From NCBI RefSeq assembly GCF_902459465.1, contig NC_047073.1:11657036-11721035 (forward strand): 64,000 nt of DNA, written 5' to 3'. Source of the stretch: Asterias rubens (Eukaryota > Echinodermata > Asteroidea > Forcipulatida > Asteriidae). Positions 26,275 through 38,112 of the stretch are shown piece after piece. Each line of letters starts with the position of its first letter. The stretch's first letter is position 1. Made by a program: the position numbers and the translations under genes. Below the pieces are notes generated by a model. The model saw only the letters and a list, made by a program, of their open reading frames with translations. It did not search any database and had not been told where the DNA came from.

Positions 26275-26460
26275 GGGCCCAATTTCATAGCTAAGCAAAA
26301 TGGCTAAGCGAAACAAAATGATGCTTACCAGAATAAGGTTACTGGCCAAAATAACATGTCACATATAGAATCTGTGACTGGTATTCTTTTTATTTGTTTA
26401 CTTAGCAAAACACTATTTGTCTATTGTCTGCACAAGCAGCTCTATTGAAATTGGGGGCCC
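26275..26460. mobile_element. HP-F hairpin element, complete
   Basis: GGGCCCAATTTCATAGCTAA at the left pairs with TCTATTGAAATTGGGGGCCC at the right. 186 bases. Related, less complete copies are at 30412-30532, 37893-38112 and 42688-42832. Confidence 0.75.
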
Positions 26461-26526
26461 TGGTGTTGTCAGCAGCAGAGTGTGGGTTTGAATCTCGGTC
26501 ATGACACTCATGCTCTTGAGCAGGGG

Positions 26527-26689
26527 TCAATTTCACAAACAGTTAGGACTCGTCTTATCTCAAGTTAGGACAAGTAACTCGTCCTGACTTAGGATTAATC
26601 TTAAGGTCGGCATGCTACAGTGGAGGGTTGGGACTCGTCCTAAGTCCTAAAGCTAGTCTTAAGTTAGGAAGAGGTTTTGTGAAATCGAC
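26527..26689. mobile_element. HP-E hairpin element, copy 3
   Basis: TCAATTTCACAAACAGTTAG at the left; GAGGTTTTGTGAAATCGA at the right. Internal arms CTCGTCTTATCTCAAGTTAG / CTAGTCTTAAGTTAGG. Confidence 0.8.
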
Positions 26690-26829
26690 GGCCATAACTG
26701 CTCTGTAAAAAGTTTGGAAGGTAGTGCATTCTGCTCTTCCAGCCATGCATGCTCCTAGTGGATGATTACCCAGGGGTAATAATGTTTTAGCCCCAGGAGT
26801 AGGTGGCAACCTGCCCCTGGTGGCAGTTC

Positions 26830-27560
26830 TCTTGAATGTCAGCAAAGTGTAGCCCTATATTTGAGGTAGTGGCTGTTCGGCCCTGTGGTGATAGACAATC
26901 TTTCATAAACAATTGTTTAACAAGTATTCTGAGCGTTTTATAAGCGGGTTGGTTATGCTTGACAGCCTTGATGGAAACTTGGCAAATTGACAGGCAACAA
27001 ACAATGTAACCCTCACAAAATTGATTTTAAAACAAACCAACTAATATTATAATAGTACAATAAAAAGAAAAACACAAAATGTTTTGGCTGATTGTTAATG
27101 GTTATCTTTAAAGTTAGTTTGCAACCACCCTTTTTTAGTTAAACTAAACATTGGTGTGACGTTTGACTCTAGCAGAGTGTTTGTACAGAACTGTCTATGT
27201 GTTTGTAGTACTACAATGCCTATGTTTTAATTAGGAATAAGTTCCTAAACACATACATCACTTTGTGGAAATTTGAAAAAACAAATATTGAGTTAGTACT
27301 GAGTTGTAGACATACCCCTTTTTTGATTTCTAGTCCTTGTTTTGTCAACTTAATACAGATTTAAAGGCCAAATTGTCAATAATGATACAATATATAGTCC
27401 CCTGAGAAAGTTTCTGCTGAATACAATATCCATCCTATTTCCACACCCAGCCTCATTTTGATTATGTTACCTTGTGTAAAAAGTACGACACCTTAAAGGC
27501 CAACCCGTCTTTTTTGCAAGATATCCTCCCCCTGACTTTCCAGATGACCTCTGACCGGAC
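26830..27560 (-). other. Spacer or 3' UTR below TMEM38
   Basis: No gene recognised. It directly follows the TMEM38 stop codon on the minus strand and may contain its 3' UTR. Confidence 0.4.
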
Positions 27561-30500
27561 TCACTCTTTCTTGTTCTTATTCTCGGTTTCTTTGGCCTTC
27601 TTCGCAGCTCCAGACTCCTTGGGTTTCTTACCGAACAGGACTGGACGGAGCACGCCCTCTACTGGCTCGAACGGATCCCGCATGCCAAACAGCATTGAAA
27701 GCTTGACGGTGGTGAGGACCATCATGCAGCAGAGTTGTAATAAGACGAGTGGGATGGGCAAGATGGCGTAGCGCTGTAGAACCATCAGAAGGCTGATAAT
27801 GATCGCAGCCTTCATGGTGCTGGTAAAGAAAAAGAAAAAAACAAATAAAATACTTAATATTGTGAAAGTGTTGTTGCTGAGTGGTTAAGAGCAACAAATT
27901 CAAACTCTGGTGTTTCTGATCAGCAGAGTTTGGGTTCGAGTCCCAGTCGTGACACTTGTTCTGACGTAAAGACGTTGGTCCTGTGTGTTGTGTTACACAT
28001 GTAAAAAAAACCAGTGCACTTATTGAAAAAAAGAAGGGGTTCGTCCCGGTGATCCTGGTATGTTTGGCTGCATATTGCGCCACGGCACCTTGTAAACCAT
28101 TACATGGTGCTATGTATAAGGAGTAGATCTCACAATTAAAACGTAGTCCCACATAACTTGCAGGCTTTATGTTAAAGCACCATGAGCGTCACTGAGTGAC
28201 AGATATGCGTGCTATATAAGAAGCCGCGGTTTGTTATTTGTTACTTACATGGATGGTGTTGTCAGCTGATTGGATGAAGGGCCGGTGGATCCCCGTAGCA
28301 ACCTCTCAATGTTCCTCATTTGCAAACTGCCAGTTCCTATCAAGGTTTTGAATGTGCAAAAAGTCAATGAGACATTTCGTTGAACCAAGAGAAATGAAAG
28401 TGGGTTGGAGGTAGCAACAACCTCTATAGTACGTGAGAGCAGTAACGTGGGACTGAGCAAATCATTGCACCAAATATTATGAACATCTAACTCACAAATG
28501 GCATCATAATGGCATCACACATTACTAATCCTTTTGGAAAATTGATACCTACAACTATACCAATCCGTTTTACATATTTCCCCTATAATTTAGCTAGCTC
28601 CAGCATTCCCACCATTGCCAACGATAAGCAAAACAAAGATGGAAATTCATACCACAAGGCAAAAGTTTATTGTTCTTTCTCCCTCTCTCTTCTAATCTCC
28701 TTCCCCCTTCCAATCTGCTATCTGCTACCCCATCCCAATACCACAACCATACTCATTTCCTTCCATCAACTAAGCTCAAACATTCTCACCTTTGACTGTG
28801 CCAATGATCAGCATGACCAAGAAGCTACTTGGGTACACGATAGCGGCCTGCGCCACACCTGCTGCAATCTTTCTCATACGTAGTACTTCCTTGAGCGGGA
28901 TGAAGACAAGCTGGGCGGGAAACGAAGACACAATAGTGAAGAAGATGTCTCCCGGGCAGTAGAAGATGAGGTACCTGGAAGGAGAAAAACATGGTCTGAA
29001 TTTGTGGAACACAGAAAGATTTTGGTTTTCTTGGTCAACAGCGTCTTTGAAGTTTCTTGTTTTCCTTTTTTCTTCAGCACCTTGTTTCCTTTGGCAATTA
29101 GGTGCTTTATAAAAAGAGTTCTAATTTTTAAAAAAAATTCTGGAAACAGTTTCCCAGCCATGTGTCCTACATTTGACATTTCTTAGTCTTCGTTTGACTT
29201 AAGTCTCTTTCATGTAGTTCTCAAAGAAGAAATTTTTGTCTTAGAAAGAATTTTCATCTCATACAAACTAACTTGAAGCCGGTACAGTCCAGGCTCGTCC
29301 AGTCATTAGTTTATTGGCCCGACACCAAAACTACTGGCCATGGGCCTGTGGTTCATGAGTAAATGTAAGGGCGGGGCAACAAAACTACTATGGAATGAAA
29401 ACTTGCGATAGTAGGGGGCGGCTCAAGGGTGGGGAGGGGCAAAGCTTGGTTCATACTTCCTGCGAATGTGATACGAATTAAGACGTCACAAATGAATAAT
29501 TTGTAACAGTTGAACCTGCGAAACATTGGCTGCAAAAACAGCCATGTGAAGTCAAAACTCACTTCGCATTCTCAGGAAGTATGAACCGGGCTCAAGAGGG
29601 AATGAAGAAGGGATGAGGGCTTACCACACAGCCGTTGCCAATCCAATGTTGAACTGATTACTAAACGGAGCCAGTATTGGCTGACCAAGTAGAAAGTTGG
29701 CCATGAATGTTCCTGCAAAGCTACTTAGCATACTACAGAACCAGCACACCAGGGGGTTGGTCTGGGCTAGATGCTTAGAACCTACGCCAGGTAAAGAGAG
29801 AGAGAGGGAGAGAAAGTAAAGGAATGAGAAGAGCAAGAAGAGTTCAAAGCCTTGCATGGGGGTAAAATGAAAAGAAACACTGACGGTCCTAGTTGAAAAG
29901 GTCAAATCCAGTCTGACAGTGCAATAGTACATGTAGAATGTTTTTTTCCCGACTTGCAGATCACGCATAAATCACTATTTGCCAAGTGAGGTATCAAGTG
30001 AGTAAAAACTTGATGTTTGAAATAAAAAAGTTGCATCCGCTTTAAGGCGATCCCTGGCTACCTTGGCACAATTTGTATGAGTTGCAGCACGTGGTCTAAG
30101 GAGTCCACTGCAATATTTTAAGAGGGGGTATGATTGCAGTGGACTAAAGCCGGTCTGATAAGGAAGAGGGGGGAAAAGTGCAGTGGTCTAAAGTTGCGTA
30201 TGGTAAGGAAGAGGGGGTATGCGTGCAGCTCAATAAAGTCACATGATTAAATATAGGGACTGTAAACCGGATCGACATGCAAGGTACAGGTGTTCAAGGC
30301 GGGATTCGTACCAGGATCAAGATATCACAAAGCTAACTTGATCGCCATTGTTTTTTCTTGAATGGTAAACTACTGCTTACCCTTGGTGTGATTTCTTAAA
30401 CAAAAACCTGAGCCCAGTTTTATGGGTCTTCTCACTGCGTAATTCTGCGCTTACATCCCTTAGAACTGTGTGTTTTACGGGGTGCCATTAAGCGCAGAAT

Positions 30501-30692
30501 TCCGCTGTACTCAGATGGCTTTAAAGCTTTCAAAGAGTTTGACAAATCTTGAGACAATATACCGTTACGAAAGTCACTCCTCACAGCAAGAATCATGAGA
30601 ATGTAGTGGCTCAACTCGAACAGTGGGTACATAGGAATGGTGTCGTACAAGTCTGCGTAGGACACGACAGTGTCGTAATATGAAGATGCCAT
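27561..30692 (-). CDS. TRIC cation channel (TMEM38 family)
   Basis: Five exons: 30692-30563, 29781-29625, 28974-28790, 28336-28249 and 27819-27561. They join in phase (1, 0 after TGG, 1, 2) to 272 residues, near the usual 270-300. TRIC proteins are trimeric monovalent-cation channels of ER and SR membranes that balance charge during calcium release. Family marks are YPLFELSHYILMILAVR near the N-terminus, NPLVCWFCSMLSSFAG, WYLIFYCPGD, the KEV motif in LKEVLRMRKIAAGV (the lipid-binding KEV...R of TRIC pores), VMLIIGTVKG, DPFEPVE and LFGKK. The tail is Lys-rich (KKAKETENKNKKE), as in other TRICs. The exon 1 donor is the least certain: AACG|GTATAT is chosen because it keeps frame and matches insect TRIC spacing (AVRxDxxxG...P). 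Vertebrate A and B types are not distinguishable here. Confidence 0.93.
27860..28238 (+). mobile_element. SINE-3 copy in TMEM38 intron 4
   Basis: Head TTGCTGAGTGGTTAAGAGCA, AATTCAAACTCTGG loop, B box GGTTCGAGTCCC, body GTCGTGACACTTGTTCTGAC, tail ATATAAGAAGCCGCGGTTTG. Near full-length, tRNA-Leu derived. Confidence 0.75.
30412..30532. mobile_element. HP-F-like hairpin overlapping TMEM38 intron 1
   Basis: GAGCCCAGTTTTATGGGTCT at the left, TAATTCTGCGCTTA / TAAGCGCAGAATTCC inverted pair in the middle. Diverged at the right end. Confidence 0.5.
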
Positions 30693-30699
30693 CTTGGAA

Positions 30700-32495
30700 C
30701 AGAATGAAGATCAGTCAATGACCGCACTTGCACCTACTTCAAGCTATAGGGATGAAACAAAAGATTGGGATGTAAATTAATATTGCTATTATTATTATAT
30801 TTTTCAGATAATGAAACCAATGATGCCTCTCATACATGTAAAAAGTGAACTTCATTACTGTAGCGTGCAAGCCTAAGGAAACCTGTTAAGTGTTTGCTAT
30901 GTGAACCAGAAACAACAGGTATAACAAACGATGGTTACTACACTGGTTTAACGATGAGTATAACAGGTTACATTATGAGTTGCAAATTCTAGTCATTGTG
31001 AACTCAGTGGTTAGCTTGGCCGGCTTTGAACCCACAACCTTGTGATCGTAAGACCTGTTGACAGTCTAATCACTTGATCACTTTGCGTGCATGTTGCATA
31101 CCAGGCCTGTACAACACAGAAGTAATGGAGGCAACTGCCTCTGTGCTCCCCTGCCCCTAGGTCAAATTTCATCTGTATATCTGTTTGCCTCAATTTTTTT
31201 TGTTTTTTTAAGCACAAAAAGTAGCTTTTGGCTTAACAAAGTTACCAGAATAAGGTAACCAATTGTGACTGCTAGTTGTATCCTGTAAGCAGAAACTGTT
31301 AAGCAGTTAGTATTCACTACTTTAATAAGTTAACTTGCCAGCTGGTGGTAGGCAGTTACTCCTAGAACTATTTCGGTTTCGTTAGGAGAGTAGTACGTAG
31401 GCAGTCAGTTCTGTCTCTGACCTGTCCTTACTGACTGCTCTGAGTCTGACTGACTGAGTGATGCAATTGTAATGATCTAACAATCCAAATCCATGCATGA
31501 TCATTCTCTTGCTTGAGGGTAACGTTATCTACTCTTGCTTGTGATGGTACATTGTTACATCATGACATAATTTTCTTTGCCGGAAACCGTATGGTGTAGA
31601 CCTATTTTTAGCTAAGCACTTACTGACTTAGCATCTGTTGCTGAGCTCAGCTACTTTTTGTGCAGAAAAAAAAAATTAAAAAAATGTGTCATCAGTTCAA
31701 ATTTGTAATTTTACCCCTTTATTTGACTATATAAAACGTCCTTCACAAACAGTAAAGCACAACAAATGTAATCTGACTTGCTCTTAAAAAAAAAAAAAAC
31801 AAAAAAAAAAAAAAATACAAGAAGAAACATTAAAACAAAACATTAAAGCTAGAGCAATAGCCCCGCCCCTTCCTTTACTGTTGTAAGAAAAGAATGCTAA
31901 CAGTAACACACAAACGATATAAAACGTAATTCTGATCACATTGGTTCAAACTCATCATCACAATAAAATAATAAGAAACGAAGATTAATATTTACAACAC
32001 ATCTTACCAGCGATGGAGAAAACAAAAATAACTTTTGTGAACAGCTTGAGGTCGAAATAGCACGAGCAGTGGAATGTTGAAAACTCAGCTGACATTAAAA
32101 TCGTACCTGGCCGGCCGGGGACTGACCATGGACTGACTGGATGGTGGGCACCAAATTGAAGCCCCAAAACATAACTTCAAATACCGCATACGACCGTCAC
32201 TGGCGCCTGACGGTAGGTTATTGACCCATTGCACAAACGAACGATGGTGCGGAGAAAAAGTTTAGTTGTCTAAAAATAATTATGTCTGATTGGTTTTAAG
32301 AGGCTGAGAGATTTTAAATTTGTTTTGAGAATATTTGAATCTTTAGCATTTAGTATTATTTGCTTGGGTAGTCTATAATAATTTAGACAGTGCAAGTGCA
32401 GCAAGGGGTGCTACAGCCCGCAGAGATTGTGTAGAAACTTGATGTGGTAGTATAGCGCCCTCTGTTGACTCAACTTCTCTCAGCCCATAGGTTCT
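30700..32495. other. No gene; TMEM38 upstream region
   Basis: The TMEM38 promoter should lie just above 30692 (minus), but no clear box is seen. 31010-31085 has a decayed tRNA-like SINE head (minus). 31786-31815 is A-rich. 32255-32365 repeats the element seen at 12785-12880. Confidence 0.4.
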
Positions 32496-32861
32496 TTAAA
32501 GGCACTGGACACTACTGGTAACACTCAAAGTAACTGTAGGCATAAACACTTACTTGGAAAACGAGCAATGGAGAGCCGTTGATAATAATAAAAACATTGT
32601 AAGAAACGGCTCCCTCTGAATTAAGTAACAGAGTTTTTGAGAAAGAAGTAATTATTGAATTTAATTCGAGGCCTCAGCTGAGGGTCTCGAATTCAATGCA
32701 TCTCAAAGCACATAACTTATGCGACAAGGGCGTTTTCTTAAAATTTTCTTCCATTTAACTTGACTTAAAATTTTCACTAGGATGTTATTTTGTTCATATT
32801 AATGCATAACACCAAGTGAGAAGACTTTGAATAAACAAAAAATAAGTGTCCAGTGCCTTAA
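32496..32861 (+). mobile_element. HP-A element, diverged subtype
   Basis: TTAA at 32496-32499 and 32858-32861. Ends AGGCACTGGACACTACTGG and AGTGTCCAGTGCC. Its CTGAATTAAGTAACAGAG segment has an unoccupied TTAA homologous to the site used by HP-D at 62208. Confidence 0.75.
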
Positions 32862-33404
32862 ATACGATCGGAGGCATTTAATTTTACTTAGGAATGATCA
32901 TAACATGCAAAAAACAAATTTCAGACAATAAGACTTTAGAATAATATTAATGTAAAAAAGTAATGCTTAATAAGGACAAGGTGTACTTTTTGAAACCATT
33001 CGGTTGTTTTAATCTCATAGATATAAATGCATTATACAATAAAACTAACAATAATAATCAATAAAAGATGGTCGCATTCTTTAGATTCCGGCAAAAATCC
33101 GGAGCGAATTATGTCCATGCAGAAAGAATAATCCCGAACATTATTACCCAATGTAATTGAAGAAGCGTAACTGCGGTAACGCTTCTCGGATTAAAATATT
33201 CGAGCAAAAAACACCGATATATTTTGACATAACAGCATTTTCGAAGTGAAATGTTTCCCAGAGTGCTTTTTATACTATTACTATAGTAAGTCGCAGGTGG
33301 GCTGTAAGCTTATAAACCATTGTGTATTGCCACAGCCATTTCAATCCTTCCGCTTATTATGACCTGGGCTTTGTAACAGTCGCAGTAACATTGGTTCAAT
33401 AGAT

Positions 33405-33786
33405 AAACTACACTATTGGTAATTACTCAAAATAATTATTAGCATAATACCTTTCTTGGTGACGAGTAATGGGGAGAGGTTGATGGTATAAAACAGTGTG
33501 AGAAACAGCTCCCTCTGAAGTGCCATAGTTTTCGAGAAAGAAGTAATTTTCCACAAAATTTGATTGCAAGACCTCAGATTTAGAACTTGAGTTCTCGAAA
33601 TCGACCATCTAAACGCACACAACTTTGTGTTACAAGGGTGTTTTTTCTTTCATTTTTTATCTCGCAAGTTCGATGACCGATTGAGCTCAAATTTTCACAG
33701 GTTTTGTATTTTATGCATATATGTTGAGTTACACCAACTGTGAAGGCTAGTCTTTGACAATTACCAATAGTGTCCACTGCCTTTAA
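33405..33786 (+). mobile_element. HP-A element
   Basis: Left terminus slightly eroded (CTACACTATTGGTAATTACT); right TTAA at 33783-33786. The central hairpin is partly mutated. Confidence 0.8.
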
Positions 33787-34737
33787 ACCGTGTAGCCTAC
33801 AACATAATTACAATGATTGATAATGATCTACAATAAAACTATTACTAAAGTTGTTTTGTTTTGAGCGCTAGATAGACAAAATGCATGCTGTACTGTTGCT
33901 TAGTTGTTTACATCGCAACAGGTAGAGTGCTGCTCTCGCATTTCACTAAAACTTGCATTCTGTCTATTTTGCACGCGGGTGTAAACTTTTATCTTCCCTA
34001 CGCGTCTTGAATTATACTTATGGAGCAATGTGTAAAGTTTGCCTCGAAATTGAATTAAAAAAAATAAAATAAATTTCATTACCTCTAAATACTTAGCACA
34101 ATACCATAGTTTTGTCCAACGATTTTGTTCAGCAGATGTTTACCTTAATAAAATAAAATATTTAACAAAGTTTATTTAAGAGTTTTTTTCTCATGGTTTT
34201 GGAATGTCCTTGAAGGACTTGAGCCCAAATTGTGTAAAATCTTCACTTGCAATCAACTTGTAACTATAATTTTTCACTTTTTAGTTCAGGGTTTTAACAA
34301 TGAAAAACAGTTAATTTAACTGCAAATAAAGCCATACACAGCTAGCACTTTTGTAAACTGTTTGACTGTTTGTTCATTACAAAAGCTGCACCATAAATTT
34401 AGTTATAATTTTAATCCTAGTTTCCCTGACACCATCAATATCCAAAGAATAATGTATCTACATTTTATGAAGCATGCATGTCAGGCGTGCCGTTTTTTTT
34501 TAATCACAGTTAAGCTACCAACTCTTACTGATTCTGCTGCAAGGGAGGCATTATACTTGAAAATCATTATGGAAACTTTTCCATGGTTACATTGAATATC
34601 TTCATAAAATAACCTCATAGATATTGTGGAAAAATCTCCCCGATAGCAAGATGTAAATGTTGGCAGTTATGCAACTGATGTGAGTATACTGCGCTACATT
34701 GTACAGCAATGGTATTGGAATGTTGATGCTTCAAGAT

Positions 34738-34875
34738 GAGATAGCCTTTTTGAGATATGGTGGACATCGTAGGAGTCGCTGTTTGGTTTGGATTTGAATC
34801 CTAACAGACAAATTTACCCAAACCAAATAGTGTCTCGGTATATAGTGTCCACTATATCTCAGAATGGCTAATTAA
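34738..34875. mobile_element. HP-H hairpin element
   Basis: TAGCCTTTTTGAGATATGGT...TGTTTGGTTTGG pairs with CCAAACCAAATAGTGTCTCG...ATATCTCAGAATGGCTA. Single copy here; non-coding. Confidence 0.65.
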
Positions 34876-35154
34876 GTAAACATAAAACATTAAAAGAGCT
34901 TGTCTAAATTAGTGGCTGCGGATGTGACTTATGGTCCATAGCAACAGCAACAGCCATAGCCATAACTTCAGACACGGCCTGAGATTGGTTCTTTCCTCAA
35001 GGGGTGCACTACACTAATAAGCTCATGCACTAGGAGCCTCATTAATAATTTTCAAAAACTTTGCATTTAGTATTGGTTGCTATGGGGAACTCATCAAGTG
35101 TGGTGCACCCTTTACCTGTGGGGAACCATCTTGCTAACATTGACTAAAAGTTTA

Positions 35155-35640
35155 TCTTTAGTTGATGAAAACCCAAAGAGTTTGTTGCAAAGTTCATCAA
35201 CATCACTATTATGTCACTTCATCAGTTGAATTTGCAGTGGAGATCATCTTACTGGTGTTCACGCAGTTTTTGTGGTACACAGTCCAAAGAACATTTGTTA
35301 AGCTGTTTCTATAGACGGGACAAAGTCTATCTTTAGTTGGTGGCAATCCAAATTGTTAAAGTTCATCAATATCACTATACGTCACTTCATCCAAAAAACT
35401 TTTAGTGGTGAGTCATCTTCAAGACTTCAAGCAGTCCTTCCAGGTTAGCTGGTTGCACACAATCCAAAAAGCGTTGGTTAGGCCTCAGTATCACTGGCTA
35501 GACTTGTAAAAGTCTATCTTTAGTTGTTGTGACACTTCAAAAGTGTTTGTTTCAAAGTTCATCAACATTGCTACGTCACTCTTGGAGAGTCATCCTTATA
35601 TAAACTTTACTCAGTCCTTCGAGTTGGTGGCACACAGTTC
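35155..35640. repeat. Three tandem copies of about 180 bases
   Basis: Units start near 35155, 35330 and 35510 with AGTCTATCTTTAGTTG (first one AGTTTATCTTTAGTTG). Each contains AAAGTTCATCAA, TNCGTCACT, GTCATC and a CAGTCCTTC / CACACAGTNCAA part. They lie in the putative last exon of the minus-strand transcript. Confidence 0.8.
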
Positions 35641-35985
35641 AACATCTCTTCGCCTCTTGAAGTCACAGTTGTGAACTTGCAGTGTAAAGAACGTCTGGCT
35701 AAACTTGATACAGTCCTTCTTCGGATGGTAGCACGGTCAACAATTAATTGCTTCAAGAGTGGGTGAAGGCCCAATTGGTCATCGTCTCAATCTGTGGTAG
35801 AAAATATAAAACTGTCAAAGATTAATATTGACGATGAACTCTCAAAATAAATGTATCAGTTGTTCTGATGACTAGTTTAAGTCTAAATGCTAGCATGTGC
35901 AAGAAAACTCTCATCCAGTTCCAATCAGTTTCTGAGCTCTTTGCACATGCAGACACAAAATCTAGTTTTGTTTCCTTTCTGTGTC

Positions 35986-36370
35986 TTAAAGGCAGTGGAC
36001 ACTATTGGTAATTATCAAAGACTAGCCTTCACAGTTGCTGTATCTCAACATATTCATAAAATAACTAACCTGTGAAATTTTGAGCTCAATCGGTCATCGA
36101 AGTTGCAAGATAATATGGAGAAAAAAACACCCTTGTCACACGAAGTTGTGTGCGTTTAGATGGTTGATTTCGAGACCTCAAGTTCTAAATCTGAGGTCTC
36201 GAAATCAAATTCGAGGAAAATAACTTCTTTCTCGAAAACTATGGCACTTCAGAGGGAGCCGTTTCTCACAATGTTTTATACCACCAAACTCTCCCTATTA
36301 CTTGTCACCAAGAAAGGTTTTATGCTAATAATTATTTTGAGTAATTACCAATAGTGTCCACTGCCTTTAA
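35986..36370 (-). mobile_element. HP-A element, complete
   Basis: TTAA at 35986-35989 and 36367-36370. Inserted in the first of the duplicated units between 35.9 and 38.6 kb. Confidence 0.9.
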
Positions 36371-36656
36371 AACATCCGTTTTACTTTTTTCAACTTTTTG
36401 GGGATGTGCCTTCTCTTCAAAAACAAGTTTGATTTAATTTTGTTTAAACTTACCTTGCACCTGTAGGCTATCCTCAAATGATGCTCATTCAATCAGTGCC
36501 ACTCCACAAGAGACAGTTCAACTGAGGGATAATAGTAGCCAGACAAACTAATTTTTTTTCCCACATAATTTATTTATATTAAACTAAAATAAAGAAGAAT
36601 CAAATTTTTAGGAGGGATTTCAAAAATTTGTTTGGATGTTGTACACATACATTTTT

Positions 36657-37046
36657 TTAAAGGCAGTGGACACTATTGGTAATTGTCAAAGACTAGCCTC
36701 CACAGTTGGTGTATCTCAATATAATGCATAAAATAACAAACCTGTGAAAATTTGAGCTCAATCGGTCATCGAAGTTGCAAGATAATAATGAAAGGAAAAA
36801 AAACACCCTTGTCACACGAAGTTGTGTACTTTCAGATGCTTGATTTCGAGACCTCAAGTTCTTAGTCTTAGGTCTCGAAATCAAATTTGTGGAAAATTAC
36901 TTCTTTCTCAAAAACTATGGCACTTCAGAGGGAGCCGTTTCTCACAATGTTTTATACCATCAACCTCTCCCCAATACTCGTCACCAAGAAAGGTTTTATG
37001 CTAATAATTATTTTGAGTAATTACCAATAGTGTCCACTGCCTTTAA
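36657..37046 (-). mobile_element. HP-A element, complete
   Basis: TTAA at 36657-36660 and 37043-37046. Inserted between block 1 and block 2 of one duplicated unit, a different place from its neighbour at 35986. Confidence 0.9.
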
Positions 37047-37892
37047 AAAGCAAGTTAACTGGTTCTTTTAAAGTTGTTTTAGCTCCGTGGTTGGCTGGTC
37101 GTTCATGCTTGTTGTATAACCCCAATTGGTAACAGTTGTATCCAGTTAACAGATTTGATTGCAGGTTCAAAACTTGTTTTGTTGTGTGCACAGTTTGTTT
37201 TTCCTTCCCACACTTATTCATACACTTTTGCAAACCAATAATAGATGACAATACCCCTTGCCACATTTTGTGGGACAACCTTCTCTTCAAATGAAAGTTT
37301 TACATGAATTTGTTAAACTTACCATGCAGTATTACAGTCTCATAACGCCTGTTTCCTCAAACGATGCTCATGAAAAAGTCCGGTTGTAGTCACCACTGCA
37401 CAAGAGACTGCTCAACTGATGAGGGAGAATATACAGACAAAATAATCTCTTTAAAACCTCATTATGATAAACTGCAAGAAGAGCAAACTTTTTCTTCCTC
37501 GGGATGGATTTCAATGTGGGTTGTACAAAGACAATTGAGTGAAAGCAAAAAGATAACTTGTTCTTCACAAGTTTTCTTTTTCTAGGTGGTTGGCTGGTCG
37601 TTCATGTTTTCTTTTATTGTAGAATCTCAATTGGTAACAACTGTTACTAAAAAGATTTTTTGACAAACTAAAAACCTAGTCTTGTTGGTGCATGTTTATA
37701 GTTTTTCCTTCAAGGTTGTCGATAAAATAAGAATAGGTAAATTTGTTCAAAATCCTGGAAATCTTTAGATTTAGTTGTTGTCCAATTTAGTAGGTAGTTT
37801 ATTCACCACCAACTTCTTTGAAAATTAATGGAAATTTTCAAATTGACGATTTGAAACCTTAAAAAGTGCAAATGCTGAAACATTAACCCCTT

Positions 37893-38112
37893 AGAGCATA
37901 TAAGCACAAAAATTTGCTTAGCATGAAATTTCTTCCTTGATAAAAATAGGATTGCCAACCAAATTTCAACGTGATTTTCAGGACTAGCCAGCAACAGCTG
38001 AATACTAGTAGTAAGCAATTGCAACAAATGGAATGGTTATCCTGTTTTTACCAAGAAGGAAATGTCATGATAAGCAAATTTGTTGTGCTTAGCAGCTCTT
38101 TAAAATTGGGCC
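37893..38112. mobile_element. HP-F-related insertion
   Basis: Ends TTAGCAGCTCTTTAAAATTGGGCCC; left part ATAAGCACAAAAATTTGCTTAG inverted against GATAAGCAAATTTGTTGTGC. Present in only one of the duplicated units. Confidence 0.5.

Larger units (their letters stand above)
26230..26830 (+). mobile_element. SINE-3 copy broken by two other elements
   Basis: Head AGGAGTGGCAGTGCTCTATC (26241-26260) resumes at 26461 with GTTGTCAGCAGCAGAGTGTG and the B box GGTTTGAATCTC. The body GACACTCATGCTCTTGAGCA resumes after 26690 and includes CTCCTAGTGGATGATTACCC and GAGTAGGTGGCAACCTGCCC. HP-F sits in the head, HP-E in the body. Compare the uninterrupted copy at 57210-57545. Confidence 0.75.
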
